From Amycolatopsis nivea (lineage in GTDB: Bacteria; Actinomycetota; Actinomycetes; Mycobacteriales; Pseudonocardiaceae), in assembly GCF_004522235.1 (NCBI RefSeq), contig NZ_SDLT01000004.1, positions 62,001 to 126,000 of the forward strand: DNA of 64,000 bases, in the 5' to 3' direction. Every line of letters starts with the position of its first letter. Position 1 is the first letter of the stretch. Positions 26,615-34,422 of this stretch are shown here, piece by piece. The position numbers and the translations under genes were made by a program. The notes under the pieces were generated by a model that did no database searches, had not been told where the DNA came from, and saw only the letters and a program-made list of their open reading frames with translations.

Positions 26615-27346
26615 CTAGTGTTCTTCGCGCGGGCGTGCGTCCCACGCCCTCACCAAGGTAGAGAGGTCTTCGGGGAGCCCGTCGTCCGGGAGGTCGCCTT
26701 TGCCCTTGACCCACGGGCCGAGCGCCTCGACGGCGGCCTCGTCGAGGCCACGACGCGACAAGCCCACTGTATTGACGCCCGTGACCCGGGCCGGGTTGCC
26801 GACCGTGATGGTGAACGCACCCACCTCGCGGCGGACCGCCGAACCCATCCCGACCATCGCGCCCGGGCCGATGCTGCCGCCCTGGTGCACGACCGTGCCC
26901 ATGCCGAGGTTCGCGAACGGCCAGACATGGGTATGCCCGCCGAGCATGACGTTGCAGGCGAGCGTGACCTGGTCGTCGACCAGCACGTCGTGCCCGATGT
27001 GGCTGCCGCGCAGCACGTAGCAGTCGTCGCCGAGCGTCGTGGCGCGCCAGGTGCCCTGCTGGATGCTGGTGTACTCGCGGATCCGGTTGCGGCTGCCGAC
27101 GACGACACCGTGCCCGTCCTGAGCCGGGTCGCCGGTCGGCGCGCCTTCCCAGGCGGCCGGGTGCGGACCGCCCCGGTCCTCGCCCGGCGTGCCGATGGTC
27201 ACGTGCGGTCCGATCCAGTTCCCGTCGCCGATGCGAGCCGGGCCGACGATGACCGCGTACGGGCCGATGACGTTGCCTTCGCCCAGCTCCACGCCCTCGC
27301 CGACGACTGCCGTGGGGTGAATCCGGTTGGGTGCCGCAGGTGACAC
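26615..27346 (-). CDS. LpxA-type acyl-ACP:UDP-sugar acyltransferase
   Basis: The 243-residue left-handed beta-helix protein aligns without gaps over about 110-200 with E. coli LpxA at a constant offset of 6: HIGHD (His116, catalytic His119 = His125), GGH (His138 = His144), VVHQ (His154 = His160) and VNTVGLSRRG (= VNIEGLKRRG). It should transfer an acyl group from ACP to a UDP-sugar. Met167 replaces Gly173, the chain-length ruler, and Val194 replaces Glu200. GTG at 27346 is preferred to a TTG at 27394. Gram-positive bacteria make no lipid A, so the product is something else. Confidence 0.82.
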   Translation of the reverse strand: MSPAAPNRIHPTAVVGEGVELGEGNVIGPYAVIVGPARIGDGNWIGPHVTIGTPGEDRGGPHPAAWEGAPTGDPAQDGHGVVVGSRNRIREYTSIQQGTWRATTLGDDCYVLRGSHIGHDVLVDDQVTLACNVMLGGHTHVWPFANLGMGTVVHQGGSIGPGAMVGMGSAVRREVGAFTITVGNPARVTGVNTVGLSRRGLDEAAVEALGPWVKGKGDLPDDGLPEDLSTLVRAWDARPREEH

Positions 27347-27537
27347 AGTCGGTGATCCGTTTCGTCGCTTCCGGCCTGGACGGCCTGGGGTCAAGGGCTG
27401 CCTGCGGCGCCCGGTAACGTGTGGCCCGCGTGCATGCAGGGTGGCCGGGCGCAGAACCGGCGGCTTTCCGGCCTCGCGGCCGGAGCGCCTAGCACTGTAC
27501 CGGACGCACAGAAATCCCCAGCCGAGAGAGACTGCCG
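27347..27537. promoter_or_regulatory. Divergent promoter region of the LpxA-like and aminotransferase operons
   Basis: The 191-nt region separates the minus-strand acyl operon from the plus-strand sugar genes, so both promoters should lie here. GAGAGAGACTGCCG just before the ATG at 27538 is a plausible ribosome binding site. I see no strong -35/-10 pair or dyad and no gene. Confidence 0.4.
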
Positions 27538-28644
27538 ATGATCCCCATTACCGTGGTCGACGTCCGAGACGCGGAGGACCTGGTCGTCGAGGTGCTGCGA
27601 TCCGGCGCCATCGCTCAGGGGCCGATGGTCAAGCGCTTCGAGGATGCGTTCGCGCAAGTCGCGGGCACGAAGCACGCCATCGCCGTGAACAACGGGACGA
27701 CCGCGCTCGTCGCGTCGCTGCAGGCGCTGGACCTTCAGCCCGGGGACGAGGTGGTGACCTCGCCGTTCACCTTCGTCGCGACGCTGAACGCGATCCTGGA
27801 GGCGGGCGCGACCGTCCGGTTCGCCGACATCCGGCGCGACGACTTCGCGATCGACCCGGACGCGGTCGCCGCCGCGGTCGGCCCGCGCACCAAGGTGCTG
27901 ATGCCGGTCCACCTGTACGGCCAGACCGCGGACATGGGCAAGCTCGCGCCGCTCGCCGCCGAGCACGGGCTGCGGATCATCGAGGACTCCGCGCAGGCCG
28001 TCGGCGCGTCGTTCGAGGGCAAGCAGGCCGGGTCGTACGGCATCGGCTGCTTCTCGCTGTACGCGACGAAGAACGTGACCACCGCCGAGGGCGGCGTGAT
28101 CACCACGGACGACGACGCGCTGGCCGACAAGCTGCGCGTGATGCGCAACCAGGGCATGAAGGCCCGCTACCAGTACGAGATGGCCGGGCACAACTACCGG
28201 ATGACCGACCTGCACGCCGCGGTCGGCATCCCGCAACTGGAGAAGCTCGACCAGCTCACCGCTGCCCGCCAGGCCAACGCGAAGCGGCTGTCCGAGGGCC
28301 TCGCCGGCACGCCGGGCCTCGAGGTGCCGCAGGTGCTGCCGGGCCGCGAGCACGTGTGGCACCAGTACACCGTGCTGGTCGGCCCGCACGCGATGCTCTC
28401 GCGCGAGGAATTCGCTTCCGCGCTGACCGAAAAGGGCATCGGCAACGGGATCTACTACCCGAAGATCGTCTTCGACTACGACTGTTACCGCGGGCACCCG
28501 CTGATCCCGGACGCGCGCGTCGAGGACTTCCCGGTGGCGTCCGCCGTTGCCGCGCAAGCGCTTTCGCTGCCGGTGCACCCGCACCTGACCGAATCCCAGC
28601 TGGACCGGATCATCGAGGCCGTTCGCGAGGTACTGGGCGCATGA
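27538..28644 (+). CDS. DegT/DnrJ-type sugar aminotransferase, GnnB/WbpE-like
   Basis: The 368-residue PLP enzyme has NNGTTALVASLQAL, SPFTFVATLNAILEAGA, IIEDSAQAVGASFEGK and the PLP lysine in SLYATKNVTTAEGG (Lys178), then HNYRMTDLHAAVGI. It puts an amino group on a keto-sugar nucleotide. The next gene is a Gfo/Idh oxidoreductase, the partner that makes the 3-keto sugar in GnnA/GnnB and WbpB/WbpE pairs. The adjacent LpxA-like gene makes the GnnA/GnnB comparison stronger. The exact sugar position is inferred. Confidence 0.87.
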   Translation: MIPITVVDVRDAEDLVVEVLRSGAIAQGPMVKRFEDAFAQVAGTKHAIAVNNGTTALVASLQALDLQPGDEVVTSPFTFVATLNAILEAGATVRFADIRRDDFAIDPDAVAAAVGPRTKVLMPVHLYGQTADMGKLAPLAAEHGLRIIEDSAQAVGASFEGKQAGSYGIGCFSLYATKNVTTAEGGVITTDDDALADKLRVMRNQGMKARYQYEMAGHNYRMTDLHAAVGIPQLEKLDQLTAARQANAKRLSEGLAGTPGLEVPQVLPGREHVWHQYTVLVGPHAMLSREEFASALTEKGIGNGIYYPKIVFDYDCYRGHPLIPDARVEDFPVASAVAAQALSLPVHPHLTESQLDRIIEAVREVLGA

Positions 28645-29594
28645 CACACCGCATCGCACTCGTCGGCACCGGCAACATGGGCTCGCTGCACGCGCGTGTC
28701 CTGTCGCAGAACGACCGGGTGGACCTGGCCCGCGTGATCGACCCGCGCGAGGAAGCGGGCCGCGCGGTCGCCGAACGCTACGAAACCCAGTGGACGCCGG
28801 AAATCGGCTCGCTGTCCGATGTGGACGCGGTGGTGCTCGCCTCGGCCACCGAGGTGCATTACGAGCTGGCGCAGGAGATTCTCGGCCAGGGCAAGCCGAT
28901 GCTGGTCGAGAAGCCGGTGTGCAACAGCCTCGAGTTCTCGCAGGAAATCGTTGCCCTGTCGGCGAAGAAGGACGTCCCGCTGATGTGCGGGCTCCTCGAG
29001 CGCTACAACCCGGCCGTGATGACCGCGCGGGCGCTGGTGAACGAACCAGTGCACCTGATGGCGCGCCGGCACGGCCCGTACGCGCCGCGGATCAAGACCG
29101 GCGTCGCGTGGGACCTGCTGGTGCACGACGTCGACCTGGCGATCCAGTTCTTCGGCGGGTCGACCCCGAGCCGGGTCACCTCCAGCGCCGGGTACTTCCA
29201 CCCGCAGTCGGTCACCGGGGCCGAGGACACCATCGAAACGGTGCTGTCGTTCCCCGCCGGACTGGCCACGGTGTCGGCCTCGCGGCTGGCGCAGCGCAAG
29301 GTCCGCTCGCTGACGGTGTCCGAATTGGACCGGATGATCGAGATCGACCTGCTGCGCCGCGACGTGACGATCTACCGGCACGTCTCGCACGATTCGGTCA
29401 CCCCGGACGGTCTCGGCTATCGGCAGCAGACCGTCATCGAGATCCCGGAGCTGGTCACCGCGCGCGAGCCGCTGGCGACCCAGCTGGACCGGTTCGTCGA
29501 CCTGCTGGAGGGCAAGGTCGACGCGGACGTCGAGCGGGCGCTGATCCTGCCGTCGCACGAGGTCGTGGCGCAGGTTCTGACTGAAGCCGCCTGA
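28641..29594 (+). CDS. Gfo/Idh/MocA oxidoreductase, GnnA/WlbA-like
   Basis: The 317-residue protein has the NAD motif VGTGNMGSLHARV (residues 8-20), the family EKP at 90-92 with catalytic Lys91, and GVAWDLLVHDVDLAIQF with a conserved His162. It would oxidise a sugar-nucleotide hydroxyl to the ketone used by the aminotransferase. Its ATG overlaps the aminotransferase stop by 4 nt. Enzymes of the inositol or other sugar branches have the same motifs, so the substrate rests on context. Confidence 0.85.
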   Translation: MTHRIALVGTGNMGSLHARVLSQNDRVDLARVIDPREEAGRAVAERYETQWTPEIGSLSDVDAVVLASATEVHYELAQEILGQGKPMLVEKPVCNSLEFSQEIVALSAKKDVPLMCGLLERYNPAVMTARALVNEPVHLMARRHGPYAPRIKTGVAWDLLVHDVDLAIQFFGGSTPSRVTSSAGYFHPQSVTGAEDTIETVLSFPAGLATVSASRLAQRKVRSLTVSELDRMIEIDLLRRDVTIYRHVSHDSVTPDGLGYRQQTVIEIPELVTAREPLATQLDRFVDLLEGKVDADVERALILPSHEVVAQVLTEAA

Positions 29595-30332
29595 TTATTT
29601 GGTGAGGCGTTTGCCGTCCGCGGAGTAGGCGACCAGCGGGGTCGCGCTCTCCGCGGACGGTACGTCGTCCTGGTCGAACCAGAACACGACCACGTCCGGA
29701 TCCTCGCTCCAGCGCGCCGTGTGCGCCGGGACCGTGCGACCGTCCACTGTGGTCTCGATGCGCGCGGCCGGTCCGCTGAAGTAGCCGTATACCGGCACCC
29801 AGGTGTCGGACACGGTGGTGCCGCCCGAGGTGGCGTGGAAGCCGAAAGAGCGGTCCGCGCCTTCGGATTCGTTGGCGAGGTAGAGCGGGCGCAGGTTGCC
29901 GTCCGGTTCGGACAGACTGGCCATCACTCCGAATTGGACAGCCGGCAGGTTGTCCGGGTCGTCGATTTCCGTTGCGTAGAAGACAAGTTCCGCGCCGTCG
30001 GAGTAGGTGCCGGTGGAGATCAGGTCACCGAGCGGCCGCGGCTCAGCCGACGTCGAAGCCGGTGCTGGCGCGGCGGTGCTCGTTGTCATTACCGACGGCG
30101 GAGGCGCTGCCGCCGCGTGCACCTGCTCCGGCGCACCGCCCGGCGAGCGCAACCAAGCCGCACCGAACACGACGGCGACCACGGCCACTGCCGCTCCCGA
30201 GGACGTCAGAAAACGCCGCCGACGCCGGATCCGCCCGCCGTCTTTGAAGATTCGCTCCAGATCGGGCTCCGCGAAGGGTTCCGCGGGCGCTTCCTGAAGC
30301 GCGGCGCGCAACCGGTCGAGTTCGTCCGTCAC
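29595..30332 (-). CDS. Membrane-anchored protein paired with sigma factor, possible anti-sigma
   Basis: The 245-residue protein has a 35-residue cytoplasmic start with RIRRRRRF, one membrane helix (about 41-62) and an external domain of about 180 residues rich in beta strands and Ser/Thr/Pro. Its start overlaps the sigma-factor stop by 4 nt (ATGA), the usual sign of a regulator controlled with its sigma factor. No zinc-binding anti-sigma motif is visible. The stop directly abuts the convergent oxidoreductase gene with no spacer. Confidence 0.6.
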   Translation of the reverse strand: MTDELDRLRAALQEAPAEPFAEPDLERIFKDGGRIRRRRRFLTSSGAAVAVVAVVFGAAWLRSPGGAPEQVHAAAAPPPSVMTTSTAAPAPASTSAEPRPLGDLISTGTYSDGAELVFYATEIDDPDNLPAVQFGVMASLSEPDGNLRPLYLANESEGADRSFGFHATSGGTTVSDTWVPVYGYFSGPAARIETTVDGRTVPAHTARWSEDPDVVVFWFDQDDVPSAESATPLVAYSADGKRLTK

Positions 30333-30826
30333 GCGCTCACCTCCCCGACCAGCGCGTCACCGTCCACGCGCAATTTCGCCAGCGCGCGGGAATTGGTGCT
30401 CTTGACCGTGCCGACGGACACACCCAATTCCTCGGCGACTTGGTGTTCCGGCAAATCGAAGAAATGCCGGAGCACGACCACGGCGCGTTCCCGGGCGGTG
30501 AGCCGGGCCAATGCGTCGGAAAGCCATTCCCGATCCGTGACGGCATGCGAAATGTCCGGCACCTTCGACGGTTCCGGCATCTCCTCGGTGGCGTATTCGC
30601 GGATCGGGCGACGCCACATGTCGATGACGTGATTGGCGAGCACGCGCCGGGCGTAGGCGTAGGGGTTCTTGCGCCGCACCTTGGGCCAGGCGGCGTAGGT
30701 ACGGGTGAAGGCGGTCTGCGCGGCGTCCTCAGCCTGGTGGCGGTCGCCGGTGAGCAGGTAGGCGGCGTGGGTGAGGCGGGCAGAACAGGACCGCACGAAG
30801 TCGGCGAACTCGTCGTCCCCGCGCAC
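30329..30826 (-). CDS. SigE-family ECF RNA polymerase sigma factor
   Basis: The 165-residue protein has sigma region 2 (FADFVRSCSARLTHAAYLLTGD, AEDAAQTAFTRTYAAWPKV, NPYAYARRVLANHVIDMWRR) and region 4 (LTARERAVVVLRHFFDLPEH, LGVSVGTVKSTNSRAL). Short length and the HAAYLLTGD-type segment place it in the actinobacterial SigE-type group. It directs transcription of an unknown regulon; no matching promoter pair can be named from this window. Confidence 0.88.
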   Translation of the reverse strand: MRGDDEFADFVRSCSARLTHAAYLLTGDRHQAEDAAQTAFTRTYAAWPKVRRKNPYAYARRVLANHVIDMWRRPIREYATEEMPEPSKVPDISHAVTDREWLSDALARLTARERAVVVLRHFFDLPEHQVAEELGVSVGTVKSTNSRALAKLRVDGDALVGEVSA

Positions 30827-30938
30827 GATCCCCCCTCTGTTTCCCGGTGGCCTTGGTGTCCAGGTTACGGGGGCGGGGGACGTGCGTCGACGTAATGGCT
30901 GGTCAGTCTTGCCTCAACGGCGACGCATGGTGTTCGGG

Positions 30939-31511
30939 TCAGCGCTGCGCGCGAGGGTCGACAAGTGCGCTCAGGTCGAGCTTCACCGGCGCGCCCGCGA
31001 CCTCGAGTTCGACGGTGCCGGAATACTCGCCGAAATTCTCGTAATCGCCGTCGATGAGCCGGTAAGCAATCATGCTCACCGGCGCGTCCACATCCACGAT
31101 CCAGTAGTGCTCGATCCCCGCATCGGCGTACTCGAAAAGCTTCGCACCCAGGTCGACGTCCTTGGTGGCAGGCGAAAGCACCTCGACCACCAGGGAAACG
31201 TCGCTCGCCCCGACTCGCGGGACGTTGGCTTCGATCAGGTCCGACGGGGCGACCAGCACATCCGGCACCCGCACGGTGGGTGGGAGCTCGGCCAGCACCG
31301 TCTCGAATTCGCCTACCGCCACCAGTTCCGGCGGCAGCTGCATCGTCAGCAGATACGGCAATCTGCTGATGATCAGCTGGTGGAGCGACATCGGACGCGG
31401 CGACGCTGACAGGACCCCTTCGACGACCTCGACTCGGACCTCCGGGTGCGCCGGAAGGTCCGCCCAGTCGTCAAGAGTCAGGAGCCGGTGAGGCCATTCA
31501 AGGACACTCAT
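30939..31511 (-). CDS. Uma2-family protein (PD-(D/E)XK fold)
   Basis: The 190-residue protein has the Uma2 pattern: RVEVVEGVLSASPRPMSLHQ, VRVPDVLVAP, VSLVVEVLSPATKDVDLGAKL and YADAGIEHYWIVD. The Asp, Glu and Lys of a PD-(D/E)XK nuclease site are present (PDV, EVL, AKL). Family members are very common in actinobacteria and no precise job is known. It lies alone between the sigma-factor pair and the surface-sugar genes. Confidence 0.8.
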   Translation of the reverse strand: MSVLEWPHRLLTLDDWADLPAHPEVRVEVVEGVLSASPRPMSLHQLIISRLPYLLTMQLPPELVAVGEFETVLAELPPTVRVPDVLVAPSDLIEANVPRVGASDVSLVVEVLSPATKDVDLGAKLFEYADAGIEHYWIVDVDAPVSMIAYRLIDGDYENFGEYSGTVELEVAGAPVKLDLSALVDPRAQR

Positions 31512-31594
31512 GGATCTCCTTCACCGACAGTGACTGAGAGCAGTGTCCCATGTTACCCGGAGCATCCGCCAGTGCGTGACGCACCGTGTCCGAA

Positions 31595-32212
31595 TCACTT
31601 CCCCGTGAAGTCGCCTGACGGAGAGCCCCACCCGGACGAGTCGTCCGACAGCGCTCGGCGGCGGGCGTTTTCCTCGCGTACCCGCTTCACCTCGGCCTCG
31701 ATGTACTCCTCGTCGTAGCGCTGGAACACGCGCGCCGGGTTGCCCGCCACCAAGGAGCGTGCCGGGACGTCCTTCGCGACCACCGAGTTCGGCTGCACCG
31801 TCGCGAAGTCGCCGATCGTGACGCCCGGCATGATCACCACGAGGCCGCCGATGAAGCAGCCCTTGCCGATTTTCACCGGCTTGCGTTCGATCAGGTCGCT
31901 GCCGGAATGGTTTTCCAGCGCCATGTTCGCGAGCCAGCTCGAATGCGTGAACACCAGCGTGTTCAGCCCGATGCTGGTGTGCTCTCCGATTTCCAGCCCG
32001 CCGCTGGCGTCGAGGGTCGCGCCCTCGCCGACCCAGCAGTGCTCGCCCATCGTGAGGTTGTCCGGGCTGACGATCTTGACTCGCTCGCGCACGCGGCACG
32101 ACTCCGGCAGGCCGTAGAACGCGGCCCGCTCGGCGTCGTTCATGTACTGCGCGACGAGGTCGTTCAGGATCATCGGGCGCAGCCGGTTGCTGCGCTCGTC
32201 GTCGAAGAACAT
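31595..32212 (-). CDS. Hexapeptide-repeat acyltransferase
   Basis: The 205-residue left-handed beta-helix enzyme has the repeats MGEHCWVGEGATLDASGG, IGEHTSIGLNTLVFTHS, IGKGCFIGGLVVIMPGV and IGDFATVQPNSVVAKDVPA, and the family ending SLVAGNPARVF. It probably acetylates a sugar amine or hydroxyl. The ATG at 32212 overlaps the GT4 stop by 1 nt, so it acts with that glycosyltransferase. It is last of a four-gene minus-strand group with an aminotransferase and an epimerase. Confidence 0.85.
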   Translation of the reverse strand: MFFDDERSNRLRPMILNDLVAQYMNDAERAAFYGLPESCRVRERVKIVSPDNLTMGEHCWVGEGATLDASGGLEIGEHTSIGLNTLVFTHSSWLANMALENHSGSDLIERKPVKIGKGCFIGGLVVIMPGVTIGDFATVQPNSVVAKDVPARSLVAGNPARVFQRYDEEYIEAEVKRVREENARRRALSDDSSGWGSPSGDFTGK

Positions 32213-33429
32213 CAGTTGTCCGCCACCAGTTTCGTGAGCACCCGCAGGTGTTCCTCGGCCACTACGTCCAGTCCGAAGTTGTCCCGGACCATCGAGGCTT
32301 CCCGCTCGGCGATCCGCGCGCGTTCCTTCGGATCGTCCAAAAGGGACAGCACGGTGGACTTGACCGCCTCGGAATCGTTCGGCCGCACCAGCAGGATGTT
32401 CTCGCCGTTGTGCAGTTCGATGCCCGGGTAGTTGTCCTCGGTGACCGACGCGATGGTCGCCGTGCCGGACAGCATTGCCTCCAGGGACGCGGTGCCGCAG
32501 CCGCCGTTCAGGTCGTGCGTCACGATGTCCGCCGCCGCGAAGTACGCGGGTACGTCCGCCTTCGGCACCGCGCCGGTGACGATCAGTGCGTCGGCTACGC
32601 CCAGTTCCTTGGCTCGCTGCTGGAACGCGTCGTGGTACACCCGGCCGACGATCACCACGCGCAGGCCGGGGTGCCGCTCCAGAATGGCGGGCAGCGCCTC
32701 GATCAGCGGCAGGCGGTTGCGCAGCGGGATCACGTGTCCGAGCGACACGATCAGCGGCGCGTCCCCGATCTCCAGTTCCGCGCGCACGTCCTTGGTCACC
32801 GGCTTGGCGAAGTGCCCGGTGTCCACCGCGATCGGGAAGTACTCGGAGTTGTCGTCGCTCGTGCCGTAGCGCTCGACGCAGTAGTCCACGCCGAGCTTGT
32901 CGAGGATGACGAAGCGCGGGCGCAGGTACTTCAGCACCGGGTTCACCAGCATCGCGTCGAGCGCCCGGAACACGCGGCCGTACATCTTGTTCTCGCTGAT
33001 CAGCAGCGTGTGGATGGTCAGGAGAACGGGCAGCTTGTGCCGGCGCGCGTAGATGCCGACCATCCAGGACAGGTCGAAGAACTGTCCGTGCAGGTGCACC
33101 GCGTCCGGCTTGAACTCGTTCAGCAGCTTCCACAGCCGCCGCCAGTTGCCCGGCCGCATCGACGCGAACGTCATGTCGAAGTCGATCGACAGGCCGAGCT
33201 GCGGCATTTTCACCGCGGGGAGGCGCACGACGCGGTAGCCGTCGCGCTCCTCTTCCGCCGGCGCGTCACCGTAGGCAGCGGTGATCGCCAGCACTTCGTG
33301 TCCGGCAGCCGCGTACTCGGCGGCCAAGGAGGCCGACATGTGCGCGCTCCCGCCCACGCGCGGCGGGAAGAAGTTGTTCACCACCACGATCCGCATGGGC
33401 TTTCCCTCGGCCGGGCCCGCAGTGCTCAT
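32212..33429 (-). CDS. Family 4 glycosyltransferase
   Basis: The 405-residue GT-B protein has the N-terminal NNFFPPRVGGSAHMSASLA, the HLHGQFFDLSWM acceptor side, LIVSLGHVIPLRNRLPLIEAL and the C-terminal donor site with NGGCGTASLEAMLSGTATIASV and GENILLVRPND. It would transfer a sugar from a nucleotide donor, working in the cytoplasm at the membrane. ATG at 33429 has GAGGGG upstream; ATG at 33396 (GAGGGA upstream) is equally good. Gene order suggests it uses the amino sugar made by its operon neighbours. Confidence 0.87.
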   Translation of the reverse strand: MSTAGPAEGKPMRIVVVNNFFPPRVGGSAHMSASLAAEYAAAGHEVLAITAAYGDAPAEEERDGYRVVRLPAVKMPQLGLSIDFDMTFASMRPGNWRRLWKLLNEFKPDAVHLHGQFFDLSWMVGIYARRHKLPVLLTIHTLLISENKMYGRVFRALDAMLVNPVLKYLRPRFVILDKLGVDYCVERYGTSDDNSEYFPIAVDTGHFAKPVTKDVRAELEIGDAPLIVSLGHVIPLRNRLPLIEALPAILERHPGLRVVIVGRVYHDAFQQRAKELGVADALIVTGAVPKADVPAYFAAADIVTHDLNGGCGTASLEAMLSGTATIASVTEDNYPGIELHNGENILLVRPNDSEAVKSTVLSLLDDPKERARIAEREASMVRDNFGLDVVAEEHLRVLTKLVADN

Positions 33430-33466
33430 TACGCATTCCCCTCGGAAGACGCGCCGACGGCGAGGC

Positions 33467-34396
33467 TCACTCGGAGTCCCGCACCAACGCGCGCATGCCC
33501 TCTTCGACGGTGATCTGCGGCTCCCAGCCGAGCACCTCGCGGGCCCGGGTGATGTCCGCGGCGCGGCGGGACACGAGGACGTCGCGCTTGTTGAACACCG
33601 GCTCGACGTCGACGCCGACCGCCTCGATCAGGATCTTCGCCAGGGTGGCGATCGAGGTGTCGATGCCGGTGCCGATGTTGATCGGCAGGTTCGACTGCTC
33701 CGACTCCAGCGCGGCGACGACGCCCTTGGCGAGGTCGGTCACGTGCACGAAGTCCATCGACTGGTCGCCCGCGCCGTCGATGATCGGCGGCTGGCCGGCG
33801 CGCAGGCGCTGGATGAAGTGGTTGATGACCGAGGTGTAGTACGCCTCGATCTTCTGGCCGGGGCCGTACACGTTGAAGAACCGCAGCGCGTTCCAGGACA
33901 GGCCCTTGGTGCGCTCGTAGAAGCCGAGCAGGTCCTCGCCCGCGCGCTTCGAGATGCAGTACGGGGTGAGCGGGTTCAGCTTGTCGTCCTCGTGCATCGG
34001 CAGCTTCTCCGGCTCGCCGTACACCGAGGCGCTGGAAGCGAACACCAGGCGCTCGACGCCCTCGTCGGCCGCGGCCGCGAAGACGTTGTTGTTGCCGACC
34101 ATGTTGATGTCGATCGACTCGCCCGGGTCCGCGATCGACTTGTTGATCGACACGGTGGCGAAGTGGATCGCGTGCGTGCAGCCGCGCATGGCCTCGCGGA
34201 CGCCGACGCCGTAGCGCACGTCCTTCTCGACCAGTTCGACCTTGCCGGTGGCGACGAACTCGTTGACGCGGTCGCGGTCGCCGCGGGTCATGTTGTCGAA
34301 GATCCGGACCGTGTAGTCCTTCTCCAGCAGGATCGGGATCACGTGCGAGGCGATGAAACCGCCGGCGCCGGTGAAGAAAACTTTCTTGTCGGACAT
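33467..34396 (-). CDS. NAD-dependent sugar-nucleotide epimerase
   Basis: A 309-residue extended SDR: GAGGFIASHVIPILLEKDY, VRIFDNMTRGD, ASSASVYGEPEKLPM and the catalytic YCISK, then FFNVYGPGQ. The Ser-Ala-Ser-Val-Tyr block is like UDP-hexose 4-epimerases, not the Asp-Glu of 4,6-dehydratases. It probably epimerises or oxidises a UDP-sugar for the adjacent aminotransferase (26 nt upstream). The exact sugar is unknown. Confidence 0.87.
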   Translation of the reverse strand: MSDKKVFFTGAGGFIASHVIPILLEKDYTVRIFDNMTRGDRDRVNEFVATGKVELVEKDVRYGVGVREAMRGCTHAIHFATVSINKSIADPGESIDINMVGNNNVFAAAADEGVERLVFASSASVYGEPEKLPMHEDDKLNPLTPYCISKRAGEDLLGFYERTKGLSWNALRFFNVYGPGQKIEAYYTSVINHFIQRLRAGQPPIIDGAGDQSMDFVHVTDLAKGVVAALESEQSNLPINIGTGIDTSIATLAKILIEAVGVDVEPVFNKRDVLVSRRAADITRAREVLGWEPQITVEEGMRALVRDSE

Positions 34397-34422
34397 GGGT
34401 TCTCCTCAGGGAGGTCGGCGGG

